From Frankia alni ACN14a (lineage in GTDB: Bacteria > Actinomycetota > Actinomycetes > Frankiales > Frankiaceae), in the NCBI RefSeq assembly GCF_000058485.1, contig NC_008278.1:4706962-4770961 (forward strand): DNA of 64,000 bases, read 5' to 3'. This document shows positions 16,901 to 25,411 of the stretch, piece after piece (the first letter of the stretch is position 1; each line of letters begins with the position of its first letter). Both the position numbers and the translations under genes were made by a program. The notes under the pieces were generated by a model. It did no database searches. It saw only the letters and a program-made list of their open reading frames with translations, and was not told the DNA's origin.

Positions 16901-17990
16901 CGGACTCGACGGTGCGCAGCAGCTCGATGTGGGTCGTGCTGGCCGCGAACCACTGCTCGGGATCGATGTCGAGGTCGGTCAGCCGCTGACGCTGGACGGC
17001 CCGTTCGGAGATGCGCTTGACCGTCAGCACCGCCTGACCGTTGACGATCTGGTCGAAGCGGGCGCGGTCGTCGGGGCGGGCGGCGGCGCGGAAGCCGTCC
17101 TGCGCCGCCTGCTCCTGGGCGATCAGCCCGGCGAGCCGGTCGGAGGCGCCGAAGGCGAATCGCTGCGCGAAGCTCGTGGCGAACAGCTCGCCGCGGATCT
17201 CGGAGTCGATCTCCTTCAGCGCCGACACGTCGTTGAGGACGGTCGCGGCGTACCGCAGGTCCTCGTCGTCGCGGTCCTGCCCGATGCGGTCGTCGAGGCC
17301 GAGCAGGTCGGTGATCGTGGTCGAGTACTGACGGAAGATCGCGTCCGTGGACAGGCCGCCGGTCTGCACGGACCGGCGCAGCGCGGGCAGGCCGGCGAGG
17401 TCGCCCTCGGCCCGGTCGGCCACCCGCCCGGTGCCGGTGCCGAGATCGCCGACGGAGGTGCGCAGGGTGCCGCGGAGCCTGCCCATGGCCGCGTCGACAG
17501 CCCGCTGCTGGCCGTCGAGCCGACCGGTGAGCGAGGTCTGCGGGTTCGCACCGCGGCCGCTGCTGATGAACCCGACCGCGAGGTCACGTTCCAGCTGGAG
17601 CTCGTGCACCGTCGCCGTGACGTCGCGGCCGAGCCTCGCCGCGGTCACGTCGCGGCCGTAGCTGGCGGCGTTGGACAGCCAGGTCGCGCCCGCGAGGATC
17701 CCGAGCGCCAGGAACGCCGCCGTGGGCACGGCCAGCGCGGCGAAGAGCTTCCCGCGTACGGGCAGGTCGCGCAGGCTCATCCGCCGGCGCCGGCGCGGCC
17801 GGGCGCGTCGGCCACCCGTCCCCGGACCGCCGGAGGCGACCGGCGGCGGCGTGGAGCGAGCCGGGCCCCGACCCCCGTCGAGGCCCCGACCGGCGCCGCG
17901 GCCCCGACCTCCACCGCGGCCCTGCCTCGCGCCGAGATCCCGACCCCCGTCGGGGACCCCTCGGGCGGTGTCCGGCGGCTCGCCCGTCAC
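13926..17990 (-). CDS. cvnA: conservon sensor histidine kinase with NIT sensing domain and very long tail
   Basis: The protein is 1354 residues. The GTG at 17990 follows AAAGGGGCGGGAC; an ATG at 17780 (MSLRDLPVRGKLFAAL) is a good alternative. A basic Gly-rich lead is followed by membrane helix 1 at about 82-104, an outside NIT-type (nitrate/nitrite-like) helical domain to about 380, helix 2 at about 383-405, a HAMP-like linker, and a histidine-kinase region with SRRSQSLIERQIALIDRLE and an ATPase domain (VHLVAELLENAAQFSPP N-box, ITIDDGGLGM G1 box). The classical phospho-His is not obvious, as usual for CvnA. Residues about 700-1354 are Ala/Pro/Ser-rich with several repeat blocks. It heads the cvnA-cvnB-cvnC set. 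Confidence 0.9.
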   Translation of the reverse strand: MTGEPPDTARGVPDGGRDLGARQGRGGGRGRGAGRGLDGGRGPARSTPPPVASGGPGTGGRRARPRRRRRMSLRDLPVRGKLFAALAVPTAAFLALGILAGATWLSNAASYGRDVTAARLGRDVTATVHELQLERDLAVGFISSGRGANPQTSLTGRLDGQQRAVDAAMGRLRGTLRTSVGDLGTGTGRVADRAEGDLAGLPALRRSVQTGGLSTDAIFRQYSTTITDLLGLDDRIGQDRDDEDLRYAATVLNDVSALKEIDSEIRGELFATSFAQRFAFGASDRLAGLIAQEQAAQDGFRAAARPDDRARFDQIVNGQAVLTVKRISERAVQRQRLTDLDIDPEQWFAASTTHIELLRTVESELLDNVSHSAGHLRSDAWRRTAMIGALLLVITVGAIVWTLLIARTMTVPLRRLRSGALDVAQVRLPHLISELQSANPEQVDTTIRSIGIDSRDEIGEVARTFDELQREAVRLAAEQASLRRNVNSLFLSLSRRSQSLIERQIALIDRLEAAEENPLQLENLFRLDHLATRMRRNSENLLVLAGTGPGRRRAGPVPLGDVLQAALGEIEQYERIQIVDVPDARIAADSVNHVVHLVAELLENAAQFSPPYLSVDLAAALDDGGVLITIDDGGLGMSERELAAVNQRLADPPLFDFSIAQRLGLFVVARLADRHDIEVRLSRSDAGGVRACVRLPAALLVAPGSTPAARPPAPVRRGQLPGAATPGAAIPGSAPSGLALSSAELTRTGLPGAPAAPLADLPPVAARRSPVAAPASHPGVPLIDATMTDGSAEPLPRRAVRTDGDGHGTTFGGPSSLGDVSSHGDLSSLRAGPGFGHVSASGEQPASGEQPASGEQPAPGEQPASDGFAPYTPTGEWFRPRGVDLTDDDLDDLADPADPADPADPVDLADPVDLADRDGVDRPTGSSKASPAAPSPAPAPAAAAAGEAAGLPSIAQAVAALDRRRARAARRARADAAQPDPGAAEDATPAVEPIRATAVAPADVPAAAEPTVSSSTVSSSTVSSSTDSSTTDTSDVDVDLAVPPTLLSAFPAPAHHPAWAVAAAPAPSAATATAAAATSAAGSPFAGVWAQLAVAPGVQPPPFGESAEPFNWFVRDELAVAPGQAIPPAARVDGVERWASQPFAAPRAFDAAGPHAGSEPLAGSAVAADPFAEPGPVAVPGRVAEPGPVAVPGRVVVPGPVAASESDATPAPNRGRFPVATPEQAAGTGPFAASKPGPSSPGSSPGSSSRRAGTGSGAGSVAGPRRTTTASGLPIRTPKTVPIPGRIPLGPPTEQAGGGTGPSVFLGSASPSSTTPDPGFAPERIRGRLSRLYEGVHHARGTRPAAVEDDEGGG
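14914..14958 (-). repeat. 15-bp repeat x3 in the cvnA tail
   Basis: GTGCTGGACGAAACG is repeated three times in a row, with a diverged copy before it; it encodes the SSTVS repeats. Confidence 0.85.
15398..15475 (-). repeat. 18-bp repeat x4 in the cvnA tail
   Basis: The unit ACGCGGGCTGCTCGCCGG occurs about four times and encodes GEQPAS repeats. Confidence 0.85.
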
Positions 17991-18327
17991 GTCCCGCCCC
18001 TTTCTGGCTCGATCACGCGCCCCGTACCTCTCCGCCTCTCGAACGCCCGAATCCCGGCCCCGGAACCCCGGGCGGCGCCTGGTGAGCGCCACCGCCGCAC
18101 GGGGCCCAGCGCACCCGACCGCGCGACGCCTCGGCATCGCCGCGGTTGACGAACCAAAAGGCTATTTGCGCACCGGACGCGACTGCCAGCGGGGTCACTT
18201 GACGAACGGGCGGGCAATCGTCCGGGATGAGCCAACCCCGCTGCGACTGACCGGCGTCAAACCACTAGTGTCGTCGCGGTCGCAGTAGCTTTCACTCCTC
18301 ACTCCAGCCGGGCGCACGGGGAGCGTG

Positions 18328-19671
18328 ATGATCCACGGTTTTCGAAGGGCGGGCGCGGCGGGTGTCGCGCTGCTCTGCCTCGCCGCACTCGCGGGCTGCG
18401 GCGGTGGCGACAATCCCGGGCCGCCGGTGGTTTCCGGCGAGGTCAAGATCGGCCTTCTCGCCCCGTTGACGGGCGGGAACACGGAAGCCGGCCGCGACGC
18501 CCAACGGGGAGCGGAACTCGCCAGCCGGCTCATCAACACCGGAGAAGGCTGGTCCGGATACTCGCCCGGGCGAATCTGGGGACCCACCGGTCACGCCCGA
18601 CTATCGATTGTGACGTTGGACACGAAAAGCGATCGCCAACGCGCGGCGGACGGTGCGTCAACACTGGTGAACGGCGACGGCGTGGCCGGCATCGTCGGAG
18701 CGTTCGGCGCCGAGGCCACTCTGGACGCCAGCCAGCGGGCCGAACGGCTGCAGACGCCGTTCCTCAGCGGCGACGCCGCGAACACGGCCCTCACCGAGCG
18801 CGGGCTGAGTTGGTTCTTCCGTGCCGGACCCGACGCCGCCGACTACGGCGGCGCCTTCCTGTCTCTGCTACGAAACGCCGAACTGCCTGGTCAGGAGCGT
18901 AGACGGGTGGCCGTGCTGTACAGCAACGACGCGACCGGCACCGACCTGAACTCGATCATCGCCGAGTACGGGGAGGAGGCCGGGTACCAGATCGTGGCAA
19001 GCGCGCCCTACGAACCAGGCGACGCCGATCCCGCCGCCGCGGTGGGGGCCATCCAGGCCGCGGCGCCCGACGTCGTCCTGCTGGCCACGGCCGCCGGCGC
19101 CGGGGAAAGGCTCGGAAACGCGTTCCGGACCAGCGGGTATACGCCGCCCGCCGTCGTCGTTTACGGCGCCCCCGCGGAGGCCGCCCGGCTCGCCGCAATA
19201 CCCGGGTTCGCGGGCCGGGTGAGCAGGCAGGTCTCGTGGTCACTACCCATCACCCGCGCCAACCCGCTCGCCGCGGCCGTCACCGAACGTTATCAGCACG
19301 ACTTCGGGGTGGCGATGACGGCCGAGGCGGCGACCGCCTTCACCGCGGTGACAATCTATGCCCGGGCAATCGAGGACGCGGGCAGTTCGGCCCGGGAACG
19401 GATACGCTCCGCGCTTGTCGCGATCGACCTCCCGGGGTCCGCGACCATCATGCCGTGGAACGGCGTCCGTTTCGACGGAACCCACCAGAACACTCTTTCC
19501 GCAACGGCCGTCGAACAGGACACCGACGGGAGCTTCGCCACCGTCTATCCACGCGACCTGGCCACAACTTCGGTCAATTGGCCGCCGCCGGGAAGCGCCG
19601 CCCCAGCCACCGCCCCGTCCTCGGCCGGATCGGGAACACGGGCGGCATCCACCGGAGCACGGAACGGTTAG
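18328..19671 (+). CDS. periplasmic-binding-protein type 1 lipoprotein (branched-chain amino acid type)
   Basis: The protein is 447 residues. A lipoprotein signal is plain: FRRAGAAGVALLCLAALAGC with the acylated Cys at about 24. The mature part starts KIGLLAPLTGGNTEAGRDAQRG, typical of the LivJ-type receptor family, with GIVGAFGAEATLDASQRAERLQTPFLSGDAAN, RVAVLYSNDATGTDL and VAMTAEAATAFTAVTIYARAI. It would bind a small ligand outside the membrane. The ATG at 18328 is favoured over the GTG at 18325 by its distance from GGGGAG. It leads an operon with an ABC ATPase 12 bp downstream, although that ATPase belongs to a different importer class. Confidence 0.88.
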   Translation: MIHGFRRAGAAGVALLCLAALAGCGGGDNPGPPVVSGEVKIGLLAPLTGGNTEAGRDAQRGAELASRLINTGEGWSGYSPGRIWGPTGHARLSIVTLDTKSDRQRAADGASTLVNGDGVAGIVGAFGAEATLDASQRAERLQTPFLSGDAANTALTERGLSWFFRAGPDAADYGGAFLSLLRNAELPGQERRRVAVLYSNDATGTDLNSIIAEYGEEAGYQIVASAPYEPGDADPAAAVGAIQAAAPDVVLLATAAGAGERLGNAFRTSGYTPPAVVVYGAPAEAARLAAIPGFAGRVSRQVSWSLPITRANPLAAAVTERYQHDFGVAMTAEAATAFTAVTIYARAIEDAGSSARERIRSALVAIDLPGSATIMPWNGVRFDGTHQNTLSATAVEQDTDGSFATVYPRDLATTSVNWPPPGSAAPATAPSSAGSGTRAASTGARNG

Positions 19672-19682
19672 GCCCACGGGTC

Positions 19683-20561
19683 ATGCGCCATCCCATTTGG
19701 ACATACGGCAACGAATCGTGCGAGGCCGGCGCTGTCGGGGAGGCCGGCACCGTCGGACAGACCGTTCAAACCGGGCAGGCCGGGCAGGCCGGGGAGGGGA
19801 ACGCACCGGCGGACGGCCCCCCGCCGACGCTGGTGACGTTCACCGGCGTCGAGAAGCGCTACCCGGACGGCACCCAGGCCCTCGCCCCGGTCGATCTGGC
19901 GGTTCGTGACGGCGAGTTCGTGAGCATCGTCGGCGCCTCCGGCTGCGGCAAGAGCACCCTGCTGCGGCTGGCGTCCGGGCTGACCACGGCCACCGCCGGC
20001 GCCGTGTCGCCGGCGACCGGCCGGATCAGCTACGTCTTCCAGGACCCGACCCTGCTGCCCTGGCGCAGCGTGCGGCGCAACGTGGAGACCCTGGCCGAGC
20101 TGACCGGGGTGCCCCGCGCCGAGTACCGGCCGCGGGCCGCCGAGGTCATCGACCTGGTGGGGCTCGGCGGGTTCGAGCGGCACCGGCCCCGCTCGCTGTC
20201 CGGCGGGATGCGGATGCGGGTGTCGCTGGCCCGCTCGCTGGTGCTCTCCCCCGACCTGTTCCTGCTGGACGAGCCGTTCGGCGCCCTCGACGAGATCTCC
20301 CGGGAGCGCCTCGGCGGCGAGCTGCTGCGGCTGTTCGAGCTGCGCCGCTTCGGCGCCGCCCTGTTCGTCACCCACTCCGTCGCGGAGGCGGTGTTCCTCT
20401 CGACCCGGGTCCTGGTGATGTCGCCGCGCCCGGGGCGGGTGGTGGCCGAGTTCGCCGTCCCGTTCGGCTACCCGCGTCCGGCGGAGCTGCGCTTCCGGGA
20501 GGACTTCACCCGGTTGACCGCCGCGGTCTCGCGCCGCCTGCGCGACGGGGAGGCCGGGTGA
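19683..20561 (+). CDS. ABC transporter ATP-binding protein (SsuB/TauB/ThiZ-like)
   Basis: The protein is 292 residues with a 45-residue Gly/Ala lead containing GQAGQAG. Core motifs are Walker A GASGCGKST, Q-loop YVFQDPTLLPW, signature LSGGMRMRVSLARSL, Walker B LFLLDEPFGALDE and H-loop VTHSVAEAVFL. The Q-loop PTLLPWRSV and the GMRMRVSLARAL-type signature are characteristic of importers for taurine, sulfonates, nitrate or thiamine precursors. The following permease gene starts inside its stop codon (GTGA), so translation is coupled. Confidence 0.92.
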   Translation: MRHPIWTYGNESCEAGAVGEAGTVGQTVQTGQAGQAGEGNAPADGPPPTLVTFTGVEKRYPDGTQALAPVDLAVRDGEFVSIVGASGCGKSTLLRLASGLTTATAGAVSPATGRISYVFQDPTLLPWRSVRRNVETLAELTGVPRAEYRPRAAEVIDLVGLGGFERHRPRSLSGGMRMRVSLARSLVLSPDLFLLDEPFGALDEISRERLGGELLRLFELRRFGAALFVTHSVAEAVFLSTRVLVMSPRPGRVVAEFAVPFGYPRPAELRFREDFTRLTAAVSRRLRDGEAG

Positions 20562-21484
20562 GCGTGCCGGGGGGCGTGGGCGGGCGTGCGAGGCCCGGGC
20601 AGGGAGGCGGACCCGTGCCCGCACCCGGCGGGCGGCGCGGCGCGGGCCGGATGACGGCCCTGGTCCGTGCCGCGAACCGGGCGTTGCGCACCGGGCGGCC
20701 GCGGGCGAGCTGGCGCGACCGCCTCGCCCCGCTCGTCCTGTTCGCGATCCTCATCGGCGTCTGGTACTTCGTCAGCCTCGTGGTCCTCGACCCCGACCGC
20801 CGGTTCCTGCTGCCGAGTCCCGACTCGGTCGTGCGCGTCGCCTTCCTCGACGGCGACAACCTCGCGCAGCTGCTGCGGGCGCTGTGGCTGTCGACGTCGG
20901 TGGCGCTCATCGGCCTCGGGGTGTCGATCGTGCTGGGGATGGCCGTGGCGATCGCGATGAGCCAGGCCCGGTGGATCGAGAAGTCGGTGTACCCGTACGC
21001 GGTGATCCTGCAGACCATCCCCACCCTGGCGCTGGTACCGCTGATCGGCTTCTGGTTCGACTACGGCTTCCTCAGCCGAGTGATCGTCTGCGTCCTCATC
21101 GCCCTGTTCCCGGTGATCAGCAGCACGCTGTTCGGCCTGCAGTCGGTCGACCAGGGCATGCTCGACCTGTTCCGGCTGCACCGGATCCCCCGCTGGCGCC
21201 GACTGGTGTCGTTGCAGCTGCCGGCCGCGATGCCGGCGACGTTCGCCGGATTCCAGGTCTCCGCCGGGCTGTCCGTCGTGGGGGCGGTCGTCGGCGACTT
21301 CTTCTTCAAGCAGGGCAGGCCGGGCATCGGCGTCCTGATCGATCTCTACCGGGCGCGGCTGCTCTCCCAACAGCTCTTCGGCGCGGTCCTCCTCGCCTCG
21401 CTGCTGGGCGTCGTCGTGTTCACGTTCTTCGGCTGGCTGAGCCGGCTGGTCACCGGCCGCTGGTACGGCGCCGAGACCCCCTGA
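20558..21484 (+). CDS. ABC transporter permease (SsuC/ThiX-like)
   Basis: The protein is 308 residues with six predicted helices. LAPLVLFAILIGVWYFVSL is the first, and the BPD_transp_1 EAA-like loop reads LFRLHRIPRWRRLVSLQLPAAMPATFAGFQVSAGLSVVGAVVGDF, typical of this importer class. The GTG at 20558 overlaps the ATPase stop; a more conservative start is the ATG at 20651 (MTALVRAANR), since the first 30 residues are Gly/Arg-rich. It works with the ATPase before it and the binding protein after it. Confidence 0.9.
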   Translation: MSVPGGVGGRARPGQGGGPVPAPGGRRGAGRMTALVRAANRALRTGRPRASWRDRLAPLVLFAILIGVWYFVSLVVLDPDRRFLLPSPDSVVRVAFLDGDNLAQLLRALWLSTSVALIGLGVSIVLGMAVAIAMSQARWIEKSVYPYAVILQTIPTLALVPLIGFWFDYGFLSRVIVCVLIALFPVISSTLFGLQSVDQGMLDLFRLHRIPRWRRLVSLQLPAAMPATFAGFQVSAGLSVVGAVVGDFFFKQGRPGIGVLIDLYRARLLSQQLFGAVLLASLLGVVVFTFFGWLSRLVTGRWYGAETP

Positions 21485-21599
21485 CGGCCGCGGGTGGCCG
21501 CGCCCACCGCTCACGGTGGCGCCGGCCGGCCCGCGGGGCTGTGTCACACCCGGGCCGCGGAGGTTCCACGGCCCCGGGGTCTTCACGAGAGGGAGCACC

Positions 21600-22802
21600 A
21601 TGGGACGTTTCCGACGAGGAGCCGCCGTCGCCTTCGGCACGGCGCTCGCCCTGACCCTGTCGGCGTGCAGCGGGGACTCCGGCGGGGGGTCCGCCGCCGG
21701 ATCCCCCGGCGGGGGGTCCACCTCCGCGGCGCCGGCCGTCGCGTCCGGCGGCGCACTCGACCTGACCGGCGCCTGCCCCGCCACCGTCGTGGTCCAGACC
21801 GACTGGTTCGCCGAATCCGAGTACGGATTCCTGTACAACCTGCTCGGGCCGGACGCGAAGGTCGACACCGGCAAGAAGCGGATCACCGGCTCCCTCGTCT
21901 CCGGCGGCAAGGACACCGGGGTGAACATCGAGGTCCGGTTCGGCGGCCCGGCCATCGGCTCCGAGCAGGTCAGCGCCCAGATGTACCTGGACAAGTCGAT
22001 CAACCTGGGGATCGTCTCCACGGACGAGGCCATCCAGAACTCGGCCTCCCAGCCGACCAGAGCGGTGTTCGCGCCGTTCGAGGTCAGCCCAGGAATGATC
22101 ATGTGGGACAAGAGCAAGCACCCGAACTTCACGACGCTGGTCGACATCGGCCAGACCGACACCAAGGTCCTGTACTACGAGACCGACGCCTACATGCAGT
22201 ACCTGCTCGGCGCCGGCATCCTGCGCCGGGGCCAGGTCGACGGCAGCTACGACGGCTCGCCGTCACGCTGGGTCGCCGAGGACGGCAAGGTCGCCGAGGC
22301 CGGCTTCGCCACCTCGGAGCCCTACATCTACAAGAACGAGCTCGGTGACGGGCACAGCTACGACGTCGACCTCCAGCTCGTCAACGACACCGGCTACCCG
22401 GTGTACGGCCAGGCGCTGTCGGTCCGTACGGGCGACGAGGCGAAGCTCGCCCCGTGCCTGAAGAAGCTGGTCCCGATCGTCCAGCGCTCACAGGTCGACT
22501 TCCTCGCCCACCCGCAGGCGGCGAACGGGCTCATCATCAGGGCGGTCAAGGCGGACAAGGCGTCGGTGTGGAACTACTCGCCGGGGCTCGCCGCGTTCGC
22601 CGTCCAGACGATGAAGGACCGCGCGCTGGTCTCCAACGGCTCGAACGCGACGATCGGCGACATGGAGCAGAGCCGTGTCGCGCGGATGATCCAGATTCTG
22701 ACCCCGATCTACGCCGGCCAGAAGAAGCCGGTGCGCAGCGGCCTCACCCCCGCCAACCTGTTCACCAACCAGTACATCGACAAGAGCATTGGACTTAGGT
22801 GA
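21600..22802 (+). CDS. ABC transporter substrate-binding lipoprotein (NMT1/THI5-like)
   Basis: The protein is 400 residues. The ATG at 21600 follows GAGAGGGAG. The signal peptide ends with the lipobox LTLSAC and a Gly/Ser-rich linker. The mature chain has TVVVQTDWFAESEYGFLYNLLG, matching the ABC-type nitrate/sulfonate/pyrimidine-precursor receptors (compare the W-F-P-E-AEHG start of THI5-like proteins), and later VSTDEAIQNSAS and FLAHPQAANGLI. It is the natural partner of the SsuBC-like ATPase and permease. Its stop overlaps the start of the deaminase gene by four bases. Confidence 0.87.
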   Translation: MGRFRRGAAVAFGTALALTLSACSGDSGGGSAAGSPGGGSTSAAPAVASGGALDLTGACPATVVVQTDWFAESEYGFLYNLLGPDAKVDTGKKRITGSLVSGGKDTGVNIEVRFGGPAIGSEQVSAQMYLDKSINLGIVSTDEAIQNSASQPTRAVFAPFEVSPGMIMWDKSKHPNFTTLVDIGQTDTKVLYYETDAYMQYLLGAGILRRGQVDGSYDGSPSRWVAEDGKVAEAGFATSEPYIYKNELGDGHSYDVDLQLVNDTGYPVYGQALSVRTGDEAKLAPCLKKLVPIVQRSQVDFLAHPQAANGLIIRAVKADKASVWNYSPGLAAFAVQTMKDRALVSNGSNATIGDMEQSRVARMIQILTPIYAGQKKPVRSGLTPANLFTNQYIDKSIGLR

Positions 22803-24286
22803 CCGATCCCGCCGCCGTCGCCGCACCCGCTCCCGGCGTCCACGGCACCACCGCCACCGCGGCCACCACCGCCATCACCACCACGGCCGCCACCACCGCC
22901 ACCACCGCCACCACGGCCGATCCGACGAGCGCCGGGAGTCCGGCGAGTTTCGTGCTCCGGGCCCGGCATGTGCTGACCATGGGCGCGGCCGGCCATGTGC
23001 GCGACGGCGCTGTCGCGGTGGTCGACGGGCGCATCGCCGCGGTGGACGGGTACGCCGCGATCGCGGCGCGGTTCCCGGGCCTGCCGGTCCTCGGCGACGG
23101 CGGCGGGATCATCACCCCCGGCTTCGTGAGCTGCCACGGGCACTTCTCGGAGGGCCTGGTCACCGGCATCGGGGAGACCCACACGCTGTGGGAGTGGTTC
23201 GTCCACGTGGTCGAGCCGATCGAGGCGCACCTGACCCGCGAGATGGCCTTCGTGGGCACCGTGCTGAAGGCGACCGAGATGGCCCTGTCGGGGGTGACGA
23301 CGGTCGGCGACATGTTCTGCTCCGCGCCGGGCCGCTCGCCGGTCACCCCCGGGATCGTCGACGCACTCGACGTCGTCGGGGTGCGCGGGGACGTCTCGTT
23401 CGGCCCGGCGGACGTCCCGCACGACCGCTCGATCGACGCGATCGTCGCCGAACATCACGCGCTGGCGCAGGCCGCGGCGGCCTCGCGGCGCACCCGGTTC
23501 CGGGTGGGCCTGGCCACCATCCCGGCCAGCAGCGACGCGCTGCTCGCGGCCACCCGGTCGCTGCTGGCCGAGACGGACCGGCTGCACGTCCACCTGCACG
23601 AGGTCCGGGAGGAGGTGACGGCGTCGCGCACGAGCCGCGGGGCCAGCTCCATCGAGGTCGCCGCCCGCCTCGGCCTGCTCGACGCGCAGACGGTCGCCGC
23701 GCACTGCGTCTGGCTCTCCGACGACGACGTCGCGCTGCTGCGCCGGCATGCGGTCGCGGTGGCGCACTGCCCGGTGTCGAACATGATCCTGGCCAGCGGG
23801 GTGTGCCAGGTGCCACGGCTGCTGCGGGACGCGGTGCCCGTCGGCCTCGGGGTGGACGGCGCGGCCAGCAACGACAGCCAGAACATGCTCGAGACCGTCA
23901 AGGCCGCGGCGCTGCTACAGAAGGTGCACCACCAGCAGGCCGACGTCCTGACCGCGCCGGCGGTGCTGCGGATGGCGACCCTCGGCGGCGCCCGCGCCCT
24001 CGGCCTCGACGACACCGTCGGCAGCCTGGACGTGGGCAAGGCCGCCGACCTGGTGCTGTTCGCCGAGGCGAGCCCGTCGATGGCGTTCGTGCACGACCCC
24101 TACCAGGCCGTCGTGTACTGCGCGGGCACCCGGGACATCGCCGGGGTCTGGGTCGACGGCGAACGGATCGTCGCCGACGCCCGCATCCTCACCGCCGACC
24201 TCCCGGCGATCCTGCCCCGGGCCCGCGAGCTCGCCGTCGAACTCGCCACCCGCGCCGGCCTCGCCTCGGAACTGGCCATCACCTAG
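22799..24286 (+). CDS. amidohydrolase, 8-oxoguanine deaminase / TRZ-ATZ-like
   Basis: The protein is 495 residues and starts with GTG inside the previous stop. The first 45 residues are nearly all Ala/Thr from an ACC-rich run and are not part of the enzyme. Then come FVLRARHVLTMGAAGHVRDGAVAVVDGRI, the metal motif HGHF, HLHEVREEV, AHCVWLSDDD, AHCPVSNMILASG and GLGVDGAASND with the metal Asp. This set defines the cytosine/8-oxoguanine/SAH deaminase branch of the amidohydrolase superfamily. Coupling to an importer suggests that a purine, pyrimidine or similar heterocycle is taken up and deaminated. Exact substrate is not determinable. Confidence 0.88.
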   Translation: MTDPAAVAAPAPGVHGTTATAATTAITTTAATTATTATTADPTSAGSPASFVLRARHVLTMGAAGHVRDGAVAVVDGRIAAVDGYAAIAARFPGLPVLGDGGGIITPGFVSCHGHFSEGLVTGIGETHTLWEWFVHVVEPIEAHLTREMAFVGTVLKATEMALSGVTTVGDMFCSAPGRSPVTPGIVDALDVVGVRGDVSFGPADVPHDRSIDAIVAEHHALAQAAAASRRTRFRVGLATIPASSDALLAATRSLLAETDRLHVHLHEVREEVTASRTSRGASSIEVAARLGLLDAQTVAAHCVWLSDDDVALLRRHAVAVAHCPVSNMILASGVCQVPRLLRDAVPVGLGVDGAASNDSQNMLETVKAAALLQKVHHQQADVLTAPAVLRMATLGGARALGLDDTVGSLDVGKAADLVLFAEASPSMAFVHDPYQAVVYCAGTRDIAGVWVDGERIVADARILTADLPAILPRARELAVELATRAGLASELAIT

Positions 24287-24652
24287 ATCGTGTATCCGAT
24301 TGTGATCTGACAGCCTGTCTGTGCCACGAGATCCGGGCCCGTCGAGCGTGGATGCGGGAACACGTCGTGATCATGAAGACCATGATTACCGGAGTTGAGG
24401 CTCGTACGGAAGCATTCCCCGCACCCCACCGATCACGCACAGATACGAACATCGGTCACGGTCGTCTCCGTCACCCCGCAGCCAGCAGATGCAGGAGGTT
24501 TTGGGCGCCGGCGGCGGCGAAGACCGTCACCAACCTCCTGCAATTGCCAACGCAACCACGACCGGCACCAGTCACGGCGCCTTCCACCCACCACCCCATG
24601 ACCGAAAGTGGGTACGCGCCCTGGTGCTGCGAGGGGTCTCGGAGACGGTCGA
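24287..24652. other. intergenic region between convergent genes
   Basis: No gene is credible here. It contains the 11-bp inverted repeat described separately. Base composition is slightly less GC-rich than the flanks. Confidence 0.55.
24490..24542. terminator. 11-bp perfect inverted repeat, possible bidirectional terminator
   Basis: TGCAGGAGGTT at 24490-24500 is the exact reverse complement of AACCTCCTGCA at 24532-24542. It lies between the convergent deaminase and LuxR genes, so termination is likely, but the 31-base loop is large and it could instead be the remains of a mobile element. Confidence 0.45.
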
Positions 24653-25411
24653 TCAGGGGATGGGACCTGCAGGCAGATCCTCTCCAGTTGCCACCTTCGC
24701 GGTGAAGGCGTTGACGGCATCGATCCGGTTGGTAACACCGAGCTTGCCGTAGATCGACCCCAGGTGCTTTTCCACCGTGCGGTGCGACCTATTCAGCCGG
24801 ATGCCTATCTGACGACTGGTCAAGCCATCCCGGACCAGGTGCATGATCCTTCCCTCGGTGATTGTCAGTGGGGTCGGCCTCTGCTGCTGGAGTCGCCTCG
24901 CCTTGCCATCCATGGCGATCAGAAGCGGGTGGAGAGCGAGTATCAACTCCCGCTCCTGGTCCGTGAACGGGCCATCGTCCCGCCCCAGGGCGAAAGAACG
25001 CATCGTACCCGGAGGCGAGTCCAGGGGGATCGCGATGTGATCATAGAAGTTGACCGCGGCGTAGATATCCGAGCCGGCCTCCGATGATTTCCATTCCCGT
25101 AGGGAGATCCAATCCGTCACCGTCAGCGGCCGACGGTCGGAGGTTTTCACGTAGTGTCGGATCAGCGGGTGCCGTCGCATATTGCGCAAGGTTACCGCGG
25201 TGATCTCGGATGCATCGATTCGAGTTGTCGGCCAGCCAACACCAAGCGCGCCATCTTTCGACATACCCACCTCGGAGAATACGCACACAGGGCACTCCAG
25301 AACGTCCTGCAGGACCTGCGCCATCACCCCGTAGTCGATCTCCGCCGGATGGCGACTGTAGAGCTCGCGAGCAAGATCGAGAACCTGGTGGTACCTGCGA
25401 GGACTGATCAT
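24653..25411 (-). CDS. LuxR-type transcriptional regulator
   Basis: The protein is 252 residues. The C-terminal DNA-binding domain is clear: TPLTITEGRIMHLVRDGLTSRQIGIRLNRSHRTVEKHLGSIYGKLGVTNRIDAVNAF, with the usual V-x-x-H-x-x-x-I-Y-x-K-L-x-V recognition helix. The N-terminal 170 residues have no receiver signature; they look like a sensory domain with weak GAF or autoinducer-like character (YHQVLDLARELY, DHIAIPLDSPPG, LGRDDGPFTDQERELILALHPLL). The GC content is lower than in most neighbours. It is divergent from the NPP1 gene across 253 bp, so it may control that gene. Confidence 0.86.
   Translation of the reverse strand: MISPRRYHQVLDLARELYSRHPAEIDYGVMAQVLQDVLECPVCVFSEVGMSKDGALGVGWPTTRIDASEITAVTLRNMRRHPLIRHYVKTSDRRPLTVTDWISLREWKSSEAGSDIYAAVNFYDHIAIPLDSPPGTMRSFALGRDDGPFTDQERELILALHPLLIAMDGKARRLQQQRPTPLTITEGRIMHLVRDGLTSRQIGIRLNRSHRTVEKHLGSIYGKLGVTNRIDAVNAFTAKVATGEDLPAGPIP

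Noticed and set aside
22795..23767. Frames antisense to the deaminase lead giving poly-Val/Gly proteins
   Set aside because: They mirror the ACC-rich run that encodes poly-Ala/Thr and have no independent support.
24481..24545. C-terminal end of a transposase on the minus strand
   Set aside because: A short frame reads VTVFAAAGAQNLLHLLAAG, but it is too short and has no DDE residues to support an insertion sequence.
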